64,000 bases of DNA from Solibacillus ferritrahens (GTDB lineage: Bacteria > Bacillota > Bacilli > Bacillales_A > Planococcaceae), in the NCBI RefSeq assembly GCF_037027585.1, contig NZ_JAXCLE010000003.1, forward strand, positions 186,001 to 250,000, read 5' to 3'. The position numbers and the translations under genes were made by a program. Shown here one piece after another: positions 8,789-17,339 of this stretch. Position 1 is the first letter of the stretch; each line of letters begins with the position of its first letter. The notes beneath the pieces were generated by a model, which searched no databases, had not been told where the DNA came from, and saw only the letters and a program-made list of their open reading frames with translations.

Positions 8789-9747
8789 ATGTTCTCATAA
8801 CAGGTGCGGGCGGTTATTTAGGTCAGCAGCTCGTCCGTCATTTATTACAAACGACAAATCACAGCATTATTGCGGCAGATATTAGGGAAACATCGCCGTT
8901 TGAAGCACACGAAAATCTGCATTATATCGTGTTGGATGTACGGTCCAACGAAGCGCAGAAGTACTTTGAACAATATGATGTGGATATAGTCGTTCATTTA
9001 GCTTCGATTGTTACACCTGGAAAGAAAAGCAATCGTGAATTTGAATATTCGGTCGATGTTTTAGGAACAAAAAACATTTTGGAGGCATGTGTTCAAACGA
9101 ATGTGAAACGTATTATTGTTTCATCAAGTGGTGCATCCTACGGGTATTATGCAGATAATGCCGATTGGATTGAAGAAACTGATCCAATACGCGGTAACGA
9201 GGCATTTGCATACTCCTACCATAAGCGGTTAGTAGAAGAGATGCTTGAGCAATACCGATTACAGCACCCTGAGCTTGAACAGACGATTTTCAGGATCGGC
9301 ACGATATTAGGGGCGAATGTACGCAATCAAATTACGAATTTATTTGAACAAAAAATGCTAGTCGGTGTGGCGAAATCCAAAAGTCCGTTTGTATTTATTT
9401 GGGATCAGGATGTTGTAGCTTGTTTCGCTCAAGCAATAGATAGTGAAACAACCGGAATTTTCAATTTAGCAGGGGACGGCGCTGTCACAATAGATGAAAT
9501 TGGTGGTTTATTGAATAAAAAGGTCATCAAAATACCTTCGAATGTAATTAAGGGAAGTTTGTTTATTTTAAAGAGGTTAAATTTAAGTCAATATGGTGAG
9601 GAACAGGTTGATTTTTTACGCTATCGGCCAGTGCTCAGTAATCGTAAGCTTAAGGAAAAGTTTCAATATGTTCCACGAAAATCTTCCATTGAGGTTTTTA
9701 AATATTATATGAATAGTCGGATGACCGAAAAAGTAAACGGGGAATAG
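8785..9747 (+). CDS. NAD-dependent epimerase/dehydratase (extended SDR)
   Basis: The 320-residue protein starts with the Rossmann motif GAGGYLG (residues 7-13). It has the catalytic Tyr-Lys pair in YSYHK and a serine in SSSGASYG ahead of it, the layout of extended SDRs. The ribosome site AGGAGG is 7 bases upstream. As last gene of the operon it may oxidise a hydroxy or sugar-type intermediate. Extended SDRs also include 3-beta-hydroxysteroid and aldehyde reductases, so the reaction is open. Confidence 0.82.
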   Translation: MNVLITGAGGYLGQQLVRHLLQTTNHSIIAADIRETSPFEAHENLHYIVLDVRSNEAQKYFEQYDVDIVVHLASIVTPGKKSNREFEYSVDVLGTKNILEACVQTNVKRIIVSSSGASYGYYADNADWIEETDPIRGNEAFAYSYHKRLVEEMLEQYRLQHPELEQTIFRIGTILGANVRNQITNLFEQKMLVGVAKSKSPFVFIWDQDVVACFAQAIDSETTGIFNLAGDGAVTIDEIGGLLNKKVIKIPSNVIKGSLFILKRLNLSQYGEEQVDFLRYRPVLSNRKLKEKFQYVPRKSSIEVFKYYMNSRMTEKVNGE

Positions 9748-9791
9748 TGGTACAACATTTGATTGGAATCTAATCAAGTGGGGATAGTCAG

Positions 9792-9838
9792 AAAACGGAT
9801 TTTCGAGAAGTTTATCGAAACCGTTTTTTTATTTTTTG
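9792..9838 (+). terminator. Terminator of the gntR operon
   Basis: AAAACGG (9792-9798) pairs with CCGTTTT (9821-9827), with an inner TTTCGA/TCGAAA extension, followed by a long T tract. Confidence 0.82.
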
Positions 9839-9980
9839 TAGTTTTTTATATAAAATCATGTTATTTTACAAAATATACAAGATATATATAGCATTTAAAA
9901 ATAGCGCTTTATACTAGAAAAGTGGCAATCTATAGGGGATGAGTAGATGATTAACGATAAATATAAATGTGACAGGATCA

Positions 9981-10076
9981 ATGCTACAATATAATCATGG
10001 GAACAAAAACAAGTACTTGAGGATTAAAGGCGATGAGGAACTAACAACATTGCTATTGACTTTAATTGAAAAATAA
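9981..10076 (+). CDS. Possible 31-residue ORF in the leader of dinB
   Basis: The gap 9748-10100 has no long gene. A 31-codon frame runs from ATG 9981 to TAA 10076, 24 bases before the dinB start, preceded only by a weak AGGA. The peptide is polar then leucine-rich at its end. It may be a real small gene, a decayed gene or chance. Confidence 0.2.
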   Translation: MLQYNHGNKNKYLRIKGDEELTTLLLTLIEK

Positions 10077-10100
10077 AACTAACGGATTGGAGGTGGAAAA

Positions 10101-11333
10101 ATGGCAGCCAACATTATTTTCCATTTAGATATGAATAGCTTTTATGCCTCTGTCGAACAGGCGCACAATCCAAGTTTAAAAGGGAAACCAATTGCAGTGG
10201 CGGGAAATGTAAAGGAACGTCGCGGTATTATTGTGACGAGTTCCTATGAAGCGCGGGCAAAAGGTATTTATACGACGATGAATGTAGCAGAAGCAAAACG
10301 GTTATGTCCTGAGCTGCTATTATTACCACCGGACTTTCCGAAGTACCGGGCAGCTAGTGCAGCGATTTTTTCTATATTACGAAGCTATACTGAAATAGTA
10401 GAGCCAGTATCAATTGATGAAGGCTATTTGGATGTAACGGATCTTGCAAAAACTCGGCACCCATTACAAATAGCAGAAGAAATTCAGCAGCGTATATTAC
10501 ATGAGCTCGATTTACCTTGTTCGATCGGCATTGCCCCGAATAAGTTTTTAGCCAAAACGGCATCGAATATGAAAAAGCCAATGGGCATAACGGTTTTAAG
10601 AATCAGGGAATTAAAAGAGCAGCTCTGGCCGTTGCCTGTTGTGTCGATGCATGGAGTCGGGGAGAAGACAGCGAAAAAATTAAATTCCCTTCAAATTTTC
10701 ACAATTGGCGATTTAGCGATTGCGAATGAACGGACTTTATACAAGGAGCTAGGCAAAAACGGGGTCCGCCTGATTAAGCGGGCGAATGGTATAGATAATC
10801 GAGCGGTCGATCCAAACTCAATATTCGATACGAAAAGTGTCGGCAACTCGACAACGTTACCGAGGGATGAAAGCGAATATTACATTTTAAAGGAAACGTT
10901 TGAGAAATTAAGTAAGAGTGTTGCGGAACGGTTAAAAGTTAAGTACTTAGCTGGAACAACCGTGACGATTCAAATTCGCAATTATGATTGGCAAAATTCA
11001 TCACGCAGTAAATCGGTTCGTAATGCCGTTCAAAATGCAGATGAAATTTTTGAAATCGCCTGGAAGTTGTTCACGGATTACTGGGATGAAACACCTGTCC
11101 GGTTATTGGGCGTTACTGTTTCGAATGTGGTGGATCAATCAGAATTAACGCAACAGCTCAATCTTTTCAATTTCGAGCAGCATATTAAAGACGAGCCGAT
11201 TGTCCAGTTAGTCGATTTAATTGAAACGAAATTTGGAAAAGGGACGATCAAGCGCGGTGTCCGGGTGAAATCCAAAAGCTACGCCTCGAAAACAAGCTTT
11301 AGCAAGGACTTTTTGGATGATCATATGAAGTGA
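10101..11333 (+). CDS. dinB: DNA polymerase IV (Y-family translesion polymerase)
   Basis: The 410-residue protein carries all Y-family marks: FHLDMNSFYASVEQ with the first metal-binding Asp, SSYEARAKGI, and SIDEGYLDVTD with the catalytic Asp-Glu pair. A helix-hairpin-helix lies near 175-200 (MHGVGEKTAKKL), and the little-finger domain follows. Near residue 354 the stretch QQLNLF fits the beta-clamp binding motif. Ribosome site GGAGGTGG lies 6 bases before the ATG. It copies damaged DNA without proofreading. No LexA box is obvious in the leader by eye. Confidence 0.95.
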   Translation: MAANIIFHLDMNSFYASVEQAHNPSLKGKPIAVAGNVKERRGIIVTSSYEARAKGIYTTMNVAEAKRLCPELLLLPPDFPKYRAASAAIFSILRSYTEIVEPVSIDEGYLDVTDLAKTRHPLQIAEEIQQRILHELDLPCSIGIAPNKFLAKTASNMKKPMGITVLRIRELKEQLWPLPVVSMHGVGEKTAKKLNSLQIFTIGDLAIANERTLYKELGKNGVRLIKRANGIDNRAVDPNSIFDTKSVGNSTTLPRDESEYYILKETFEKLSKSVAERLKVKYLAGTTVTIQIRNYDWQNSSRSKSVRNAVQNADEIFEIAWKLFTDYWDETPVRLLGVTVSNVVDQSELTQQLNLFNFEQHIKDEPIVQLVDLIETKFGKGTIKRGVRVKSKSYASKTSFSKDFLDDHMK

Positions 11334-11370
11334 ATTTTTAGGGTGGGAACATGAAACATACTAACATTAG

Positions 11371-11410
11371 TAGTACAAACCAAGACCATGGTTTGTGCTA
11401 CTATTTTTTT
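11371..11410 (+). terminator. Terminator of dinB
   Basis: TAGTACAAACCA (11371-11382) pairs with TGGTTTGTGCTA (11389-11400) with one mismatch, followed by seven T residues. Confidence 0.85.
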
Positions 11411-11446
11411 ATAGTAGAAGTAAAGAAAAACCAAACTGACACATCC

Positions 11447-11637
11447 TTTTCGCCACTTTTGAGCACTGGGACTTTAATCGCCACTTCTTTCGCGATATTA
11501 GTCACTTCAGTTCACATATTCGCCACTCCCTCCAGCTTATTCGCCACTTCATCATTGATATTCGTCTCTTAACACCATATATTAGTCACTTGCATTTTTA
11601 TTGTCCACTTCAGTTCACTTATTCGTCACTTAACAAT
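11447..11637. repeat. Nine-unit tandem repeat with 21-bp period
   Basis: The consensus TATTCGYCACTT plus nine variable bases starts at 11475, 11496, 11517, 11538, 11559, 11580, 11599 and 11620, with a first degenerate unit at 11447. The step is exactly 21 bp except for one 19-bp and one 28-bp step. This fills most of the 420-bp gap after dinB. A frame through it gives a 7-residue repeat but starts ahead of the dinB terminator and has no ribosome site, so I treat the array as noncoding. Confidence 0.8.
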
Positions 11638-11754
11638 CTATAAATAAAGATAATAATAGATTAGATTAATATTTACCATTTATATTATATTTTGCGATAA
11701 ACAGGAAATTTAAGTATATGTATATATATTCAAAATAGAGGGGAGCATATATTT

Positions 11755-12231
11755 ATGCAGAAAAAAGTATCTTTATCATTTCTAGTTGCTGTCCTCTTTT
11801 TCTCTTTTACATTTGTCGGATTAGGTAATGCGAAGGAGATTAAAATGGTTCCGGATGATGGAAAAAAGAGAATGGCCAATGAATTAGAGTACATTTTTAC
11901 TGAAATCCTTATAAAAAATGAATCAACAGGTTTTTATGATGTTAATTTGACAGAATTGAATAATTCCAATTACACGGACGCTGAAAAGAATGCATTACTT
12001 GCTTATGCCTTTATTCCATTTGGTGGAGTCCAAATGGCTAGTAATGAATTTACAAGATGTTTGGCTGAAGCATTAGATATTAGTCAAAATACAGTGAGCC
12101 AGTTAATAAGTTATATTGATCAAGGAGATTATTTCGGTGCTGCAACTGTTCTAGGCACAATGGGAATTATGATAAATCCAGTAGTACTTTTTGTTTTCGC
12201 TATGACATGTGGACAAATTCGTGCATCATAA
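11755..12231 (+). CDS. Small exported protein of unknown function
   Basis: The 158-residue product begins with KK, a long hydrophobic run and a GNAKE junction, a Sec signal peptide cleaved about residue 26. The mature part is about 130 residues, with an acidic region, NYTDAEKNALLAYAF, and a hydrophobic glycine-rich C-terminal third (FGAATVLGTMGIMINP) that could be a membrane helix. GAGGGGAG precedes the ATG by 9 bases. The next gene encodes a small membrane protein, so a secreted-peptide/immunity pair is conceivable, but I do not recognise the family. Confidence 0.7.
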   Translation: MQKKVSLSFLVAVLFFSFTFVGLGNAKEIKMVPDDGKKRMANELEYIFTEILIKNESTGFYDVNLTELNNSNYTDAEKNALLAYAFIPFGGVQMASNEFTRCLAEALDISQNTVSQLISYIDQGDYFGAATVLGTMGIMINPVVLFVFAMTCGQIRAS

Positions 12232-12276
12232 GTTAATTACGGGTATAGTTAGCCTAAAAGGGAGTTTATAACTTTT

Positions 12277-12477
12277 ATGGAAATGCTCGAAAAGATTAAT
12301 GGTATAGGTTCTCTCTTGTTATTGTTATGTGGTTATGTAATAATTTGGCGACTTAGAAAGATTAAATTGGGAAGAAAGCGAACGGGTTTTGAAAATCTTG
12401 TTTTTTATATGGCTAATATAGGCGCAATACTCTACGCTCTCACTTATTTAATGATGACTCTAGAAATAGGTATATGA
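12277..12477 (+). CDS. Small two-helix membrane protein, unknown
   Basis: The 66-residue product has a helix at about 9-25, a basic loop (RLRKIKLGRKR) and a second helix at about 43-62. AGGGAG lies 10 bases before the ATG. It follows the exported protein gene by 45 bases in the same direction and is probably cotranscribed. It has the size and charge of bacteriocin immunity proteins, but this is only a guess from shape. Confidence 0.6.
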   Translation: MEMLEKINGIGSLLLLLCGYVIIWRLRKIKLGRKRTGFENLVFYMANIGAILYALTYLMMTLEIGI

Positions 12478-12964
12478 ATTAATAATTCATTTAACGGTCT
12501 TTATTCACTAGAAATAAAATATTAAATAACTTTATTTGGGGCCGGGACATAATTAGTTTCAGTTCATTTTAAAAGAGAAATTGCAATAGTAGTGACCCCT
12601 TAAAGTTAGAGTTTTTATTATGAGTTAATTGGTTGGTATGGATTCGGTTTTTCACCGTGCTCATGCCAGCCAATTTTAGTTTCAAAAGTTAGGTTTCGTG
12701 ATTAGACTTGAATGGCTCACTAAATTATTATAGATAAATCCCTGTAGCCTAAATTAATTGTTATAACTCGATTTGCTTCGTCATATTCAACTTTAAATGG
12801 ATGCAGTGATTATCAATATTAAACATAATTCCCCCCCAATTTCATGACAAGAAAGATTAATAAAAGGTTATTAATTCACTGCAAATTTTGCAAATAAACC
12901 AACCTCTCTGTGGGGATCGGTTCGGTTCTACATGAACGTTTCTCTCAGAGATTGAGGCAGGACA
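12478..12964. other. Noncoding gap with a 49-nt hairpin
   Basis: No gene is supported here. AATTGG (12627-12632) pairs with CCAATT (12670-12675), with inner GGTATG/CATGCC and CGGT/ACCG pairings, giving one long imperfect hairpin without a T tract. The strings CCGGGACAT (near 12543) and GGCAGGACAT (near 12955) recur at the two ends of the gap, so an unrecognised intergenic repeat or structured RNA is possible. Confidence 0.4.
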
Positions 12965-13465
12965 TTATTTTACTTTTATATTTTCTATATATTGTTCAAC
13001 ATCTTTAAGCAATTGTTTGAATAATAGTTTATTTTTCCTTTTAATATTTATTTTCTTTCTTGCAGACTTTAAAGAGAACTCTTCATGCACGATACAGCTT
13101 CTTAAGTTCGCCAATAATTTAGTATTATTTTTAAACGTTAAGTAATCCCCCATTTTCTCCTCTAAATCAAGAATGATATTAATATCGGAAGTATTTTTAT
13201 ATTTACCTTTAAAAATAACTTTATAGATGTCTTTTAACAGTTGTTCAATTAAGGAATATAGCTCAACTGTAAGTGTTGCATATTTCCGATCTCTGCGCCT
13301 ACCGTAGAATTCTTTTAATTCGTAATCGCTTAATAACTCCACCCATTTATAAGTACCTGAATTATTCGATGTATTTTTTACAACTTGCTGAAATTCTTTT
13401 TCAACTAAGTAAAGATCTGCAAATGCATGGTCCTTTAATTTTTTAATTTCTTTCTTTTTACTCAT
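12965..13465 (-). CDS. HEPN-like protein, possible RNase
   Basis: The 166-residue product is largely helical. Its C-terminal half has NLRSCIVHEEFSL, the Arg-x4-His pattern of HEPN nucleases, after a long helix with YSLIEQLLKDIY. The Arg-His pair is catalytic in RNase HEPN proteins of toxin-antitoxin and defence systems. Start ATG 13465 follows GGAGTG by 6 bases; the upstream in-frame extension has no ribosome site. No antitoxin-like partner is adjacent: the neighbours are a broken aldo/keto reductase and a noncoding gap. The assignment rests on one motif and helix content. Confidence 0.5.
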   Translation of the reverse strand: MSKKKEIKKLKDHAFADLYLVEKEFQQVVKNTSNNSGTYKWVELLSDYELKEFYGRRRDRKYATLTVELYSLIEQLLKDIYKVIFKGKYKNTSDINIILDLEEKMGDYLTFKNNTKLLANLRSCIVHEEFSLKSARKKINIKRKNKLLFKQLLKDVEQYIENIKVK

Positions 13466-13741
13466 CCGAAACACTCCTTCCATCGATTGTATTTGACAGC
13501 AATGAGAGAATTTCATGTAGTCATTACTCCCTGTACAACAATCCACTTATAATTTCTTACCCAAAGATTTGTGCTAATCAACCTTTTTTTCGTTCCCCGA
13601 TTCGACAAATAAGGAACTTTAAATAGATCGCAATTCTGCAGCTAGATTGTGCCATATATCGTGAAAGGGCAATCTTCTTAGCCATAGAATGTTTTATTTA
13701 ATGGGGGACGTGGAAAAACACATTGCATAGGAGGAATGGTC

Positions 13742-14811
13742 ATGGATTATAATCTATTTGGCAATTCAGATTTGAAAGTTTCTAAATATGCTTTGGGCAC
13801 GGTACTGTTCAGTACAAATGGTCTTGAAGATGTGGGGGCTATGGATCAGGCAACTGAGAATTATATGGTGGATTACGCACTTGATCAAGGCATCAACCAT
13901 TTTAATACAGCAAATATGTATGCGAAAGGTGATGCAGAAGTTATTTTTGGCAAAGCGATCAGAGATAAACGTCATGATATGATCATCAGCAGTAAAACAG
14001 GATTTCAGCTGATAGATAAACCAACCGATACAGGTGCTATAATTAACGTTGATTCATCCATAGATGCGCTATTAAAAAGACTTGGTACTGACTATATTGA
14101 TTTATACTATGTACATTGTTGGGATGGTCAAGTACCGGTTAGCGAAACTGTCCAAGAGATGAATGACTTAATTAAGAAAGGGAAAATTCGCGGGGGGTAT
14201 CCGATTACAGTGGCTGGGCGCTTGCGAAGACACGTACATGGGCAGTAGAAAATAATATGATACCGCCAATTGCACAGCAAATCTATTACACACCAGAATC
14301 ACGTGAAGCAGAGTACGAAATTTTGCCGGCCGGTAAAGAATTGGGCATTGCTAATAGTATTAGGTCTCCACTCGGTGAGGGACTACTCACTGGTAAATAT
14401 ACAAGAAATAATAAAGCGGAACTAGCTACAAGACAAGGGAATGGTTGGCCTTAAACATATATTAAAAATCCGGATTTGTTTTATAATCTAGTAGATTTAT
14501 TACAAGATGTTGCTTCTAAACATAAAGCGACAGTACCGCAAGTTGTTCTAGCATGGTTACGAGATCGACCAAATGTAGATTCAATTGTCTTGTCTGCAAG
14601 AACTAAAGAACAGTTGCATGAAAACATTGCATCATATAGCCTAAAATTAACGGACGAAGATATTTCGCAAATTAATGACTTAACAGCACTTGAACCTATT
14701 TATCCATTATGGCATCGCGCGATAAATTCATTGGATAGAGCTTCAAATGCAGAAAAGGTGTATATAGATGAATTCGTTAAGTTGATGAATAGCAAGAATC
14801 AAAATATATAA
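13742..14811 (+). pseudogene. Aldo/keto reductase, inactivated
   Basis: Three pieces read as one reductase of about 355 residues: N-terminal NLFGNSDLKVSKYALGT, the substrate/cofactor Asp and Tyr region NHFNTANMYAKG, and C-terminal VVLAWLRDRPNV. The frame breaks at a six-G run near 14191-14196; one added G would restore GVSDYSGWALAKT. A second lesion is an in-frame TAA at 14452-14454 after GNGWP. Two independent lesions argue for a dead gene, not programmed frameshifting. Start ATG 13742 is preceded by AGGAGG with 7 bases. Confidence 0.88.
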
Positions 14812-14987
14812 AAAAGAAGTAACACATTAAAGAAAACATATAGACGAACAATCTCGAATTTCTTGATATCAACTCGTGATTGTTCAATTTTTCTACACTA
14901 AAATTTATTTACATAAGAAGTGAGTGTAAGTGGAGGAGCGGGTGTTCATGCTAACTGGTTCCCTTTACTTGATAATGAGGGGAGAAA

Positions 14988-15090
14988 GTTGTTCGTAGTG
15001 AAGGCGGCGACTCCCAGGGGACAAGCACGCGGGAGAGACTACGGGCTCGAGCCGTGCCCCAGGAAAGCGTCCGCCGTAACGGAGAACAAC
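14988..15090. repeat. GC-rich palindromic intergenic repeat
   Basis: The block is far more GC-rich than its surroundings. GTTGTTC at 14988-14994 pairs with GAACAAC at 15084-15090, and GGCGGCGACTCC is answered by AGCGTCCGCC. Elements of the form GGCGGCGACTCC...AAAGCGTCCGCC are, as I recall, dispersed in many Bacillales genomes; no function is established that I know of. A frame of 63 codons crosses it but is not credible. The rest of the 14812-15279 gap has no gene. Confidence 0.7.
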
Positions 15091-15198
15091 GGATACGAAG
15101 TAGACATTTAATAATGATCACCCCCTGTCCAACTACATTTTATTTTAAATAATGGGAACTTTGTATATCCTATAAAAGTCTAAAATTTGACATTTATA

Positions 15199-15249
15199 TG
15201 AGAATAATTTTCATCTAGTTAGGTAACATCGAAATACCCATGCTATAAT
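15199..15249 (+). promoter_or_regulatory. Fur-box-like site and extended -10 promoter of the MFS gene
   Basis: TGAGAATAATTTTCA at 15199-15213 matches the 7-1-7 Fur box TGATAATnATTATCA at all but two symmetric positions. An extended -10 (TGCTATAAT, 15241-15249) lies 31 bases before the start codon. The box would sit just upstream of the -35 area, a position able to block polymerase. A TTGACA at 15187-15192 may give a second promoter overlapped by the box. Confidence 0.55.
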
Positions 15250-15279
15250 AGTAGGGATTTCATTCTTCAGGAGGACATA

Positions 15280-16764
15280 ATGGGAATACATCCGATACGT
15301 TTTTTACGAATAATGGGCTTACTTGATGGTTTATCGCTCATTACGTTATTATTTATTTCCATGCCATTAAAATACTTTGCTGATTTACCGCAGTTCGTGA
15401 CGATAAATGGCAGTATTCATGGTGGCATATTTATACTTTATTTAATAGCAATTGCTATTGTTCAATTACGCATTCAGTGGAATATCGGTTGGTCCTTTTT
15501 AGCCGTTTTTGTTGCATTTATACCTTTTGGTAATTTTGTTTTCGATTCTAAATTAAAAAAAATGCAGCCGTTATTACATATAAAGCCATTCCCTAAGCAG
15601 TGGCTTGTTTATGCTATTATTTTCTTTTCATTCTTTGATCTGTTCGTACAGCTGCCGATTATGAGTACATATGCTTTATCTGTCGGAGCCTCAACGTTTG
15701 TTGCAGGGATTGTTGTGGGACTTTACTCATTTATGAATACGTTTGGAAATATATTTTCAGGCATTTATACGGACAAAATTGGAGCGTTTCGAATATTGGT
15801 CTTTGGCCTATTTGTTTCTGTAGTATCACTGCTATGCTACCAGCTTGTCGATAATACGACGGTACTATTAATTGTACGTTGTGTTCATGGTTTCAGTAGC
15901 GGATTTATAACACCGGCCGCATTTACACTTCTTGCTAATATGCGGGCAACAAATGAACAAGGCAGTGGGAGTGCATTTACGGGCTCATTTGTTGGGATCG
16001 CGGCTATTGTTGGACCGGCTTCGAGTGGTATTTTAGCCAGTAAAATCTCAGTGGCAAATGTATTTAGCCTAGTTGCATTATATGGTCTTGTACTATTGAT
16101 TGGTCTACTACTCTTTTTACGTAAAACACAGTTGCCTAAACGTGAAAAGAAAAAGACTTCCGAAACGCTGCAATGGAACAGTAATTTGTTAAAGGCATAT
16201 GGTGGGGCCTTCTTCCTCATGTTTTCTCAAGGGGTACTCGCTTACTTGTTGCCGATTTATGTTCAGGATTTAGGATACGGCTCCAGAGTAGCGGGAACAT
16301 TACTAAGTGTATTCGGTATCGTCGCTGTCCTGATCTTTATATTGCCGACGAACAAAATATTTGATTATCTTAATGCTCAATACACATTATTAATCGGTGT
16401 TCTATTAATGGGGATCGCCCAAATCGGTATTGGACTAGCATCCGAAATGACATTGCTATATGGCATTCTTGCTCTATACGGAGTCGGGTTTGCATTTTTA
16501 TTCCCGTCCATAAATGCGCTCCTAATTGAGGCTACGACGCAGGAAATTCGCGGAAAAGCATATGGTTATTTTTATGCGTTTTTCTCTATTGGCGTAGTTG
16601 CTGGATCATCGGTACTAGGTGCATTAAATTTAGTAGGAACACCCGGATTTATGTTTACAGGCGGGATTTTGTTTACGTTCTGTCTCGTTATCATCATTTC
16701 ATTAATTAAATCAAATAGCTCGTTACTGAAAGTGAGCCGTAAAGAAAATTTACATCAATCATAA
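15280..16764 (+). CDS. DUF3817-MFS fusion transporter
   Basis: The 494-residue protein has two parts. Residues 1-90 (three hydrophobic segments) resemble DUF3817 (YdzA-like), a stand-alone membrane protein in many bacteria. From about 107 it is a 12-helix MFS exporter, with the loop motif FSGIYTDKIGAFR and the central basic loop KLPKREKKKTSE-like region near 290. GGAGG lies 7 bases before ATG. A Fur-like box upstream suggests iron control, so siderophore or metal-chelate export is a plausible role. The fused architecture is notable; function is otherwise unknown. Confidence 0.85.
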   Translation: MGIHPIRFLRIMGLLDGLSLITLLFISMPLKYFADLPQFVTINGSIHGGIFILYLIAIAIVQLRIQWNIGWSFLAVFVAFIPFGNFVFDSKLKKMQPLLHIKPFPKQWLVYAIIFFSFFDLFVQLPIMSTYALSVGASTFVAGIVVGLYSFMNTFGNIFSGIYTDKIGAFRILVFGLFVSVVSLLCYQLVDNTTVLLIVRCVHGFSSGFITPAAFTLLANMRATNEQGSGSAFTGSFVGIAAIVGPASSGILASKISVANVFSLVALYGLVLLIGLLLFLRKTQLPKREKKKTSETLQWNSNLLKAYGGAFFLMFSQGVLAYLLPIYVQDLGYGSRVAGTLLSVFGIVAVLIFILPTNKIFDYLNAQYTLLIGVLLMGIAQIGIGLASEMTLLYGILALYGVGFAFLFPSINALLIEATTQEIRGKAYGYFYAFFSIGVVAGSSVLGALNLVGTPGFMFTGGILFTFCLVIIISLIKSNSSLLKVSRKENLHQS

Positions 16765-16886
16765 AGCTGATGCGCCAAAGTACGTCAAATTTAGACTAAA
16801 TACTTTCTAATGCGCATTATTCGATTGTCATGTATACTAAACAAGGTGAAATTTACGAGCGAATTATATTTGAAAGGATTTAAAAC

Positions 16887-17336
16887 ATGATGAAATTAAA
16901 TTTAGAAGTATTAGAACGATGCAGTAAAGAAACAGAAGATACAATTACTGCAGAAAGTAGTGCATTTGCATCGACGCCTATTCAGTATTTGAAGGAAAAT
17001 CAAGGCGAATTTATTTATGTTGAGTGTGCACAGTTTAATGACATCCGAATCGATGCAGTAGCACTTGAATTTGATGATGCATTTAACTTATATACGGCTT
17101 TGTTCGGATTAAAATTACAAAAGAAGCACAGCGAAGCAATCCGGGTTTATTTAAAGCAAAATGTTAAATCAGCTCTAGGCAGCAGCAGTGCAGCCTTTTC
17201 TGGTCAAGAAGGGCTTTGGGAACTCAATATTGCTGTCGATTGTATAGAAGGCTTCAATGAACAATTATCGATCGAAGAAGTGTGTGAATTACTTTATCAA
17301 TTTGTTGCGCAATTAAATGAAACTGTTGGAAAATAA
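16887..17336 (+). CDS. Conserved-looking acidic protein of unknown function
   Basis: The 149-residue soluble protein is acidic, with no membrane segment and no motif that I recognise. AAAGGA lies 8 bases before ATG 16887. Its stop is 3 bases before the methyltransferase start, so the two are likely cotranscribed and coupled. It may assist or regulate that enzyme. Confidence 0.7.
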   Translation: MMKLNLEVLERCSKETEDTITAESSAFASTPIQYLKENQGEFIYVECAQFNDIRIDAVALEFDDAFNLYTALFGLKLQKKHSEAIRVYLKQNVKSALGSSSAAFSGQEGLWELNIAVDCIEGFNEQLSIEEVCELLYQFVAQLNETVGK

Positions 17337-17339
17337 TCG

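Noticed and set aside
11351..11572. A 73-codon frame with 7-residue repeats after dinB
   Set aside because: It runs through the dinB terminator and the 21-bp array, which continues past its stop codon.
13742..14811. Programmed frameshift in the aldo/keto reductase at the six-G run
   Set aside because: A second lesion, an in-frame TAA at 14452, would still stop translation, so a pseudogene is simpler.
14920..15111. A 63-codon frame across the GC-rich repeat
   Set aside because: It is explained by the palindromic element; it has no credible ribosome site and unusual composition.
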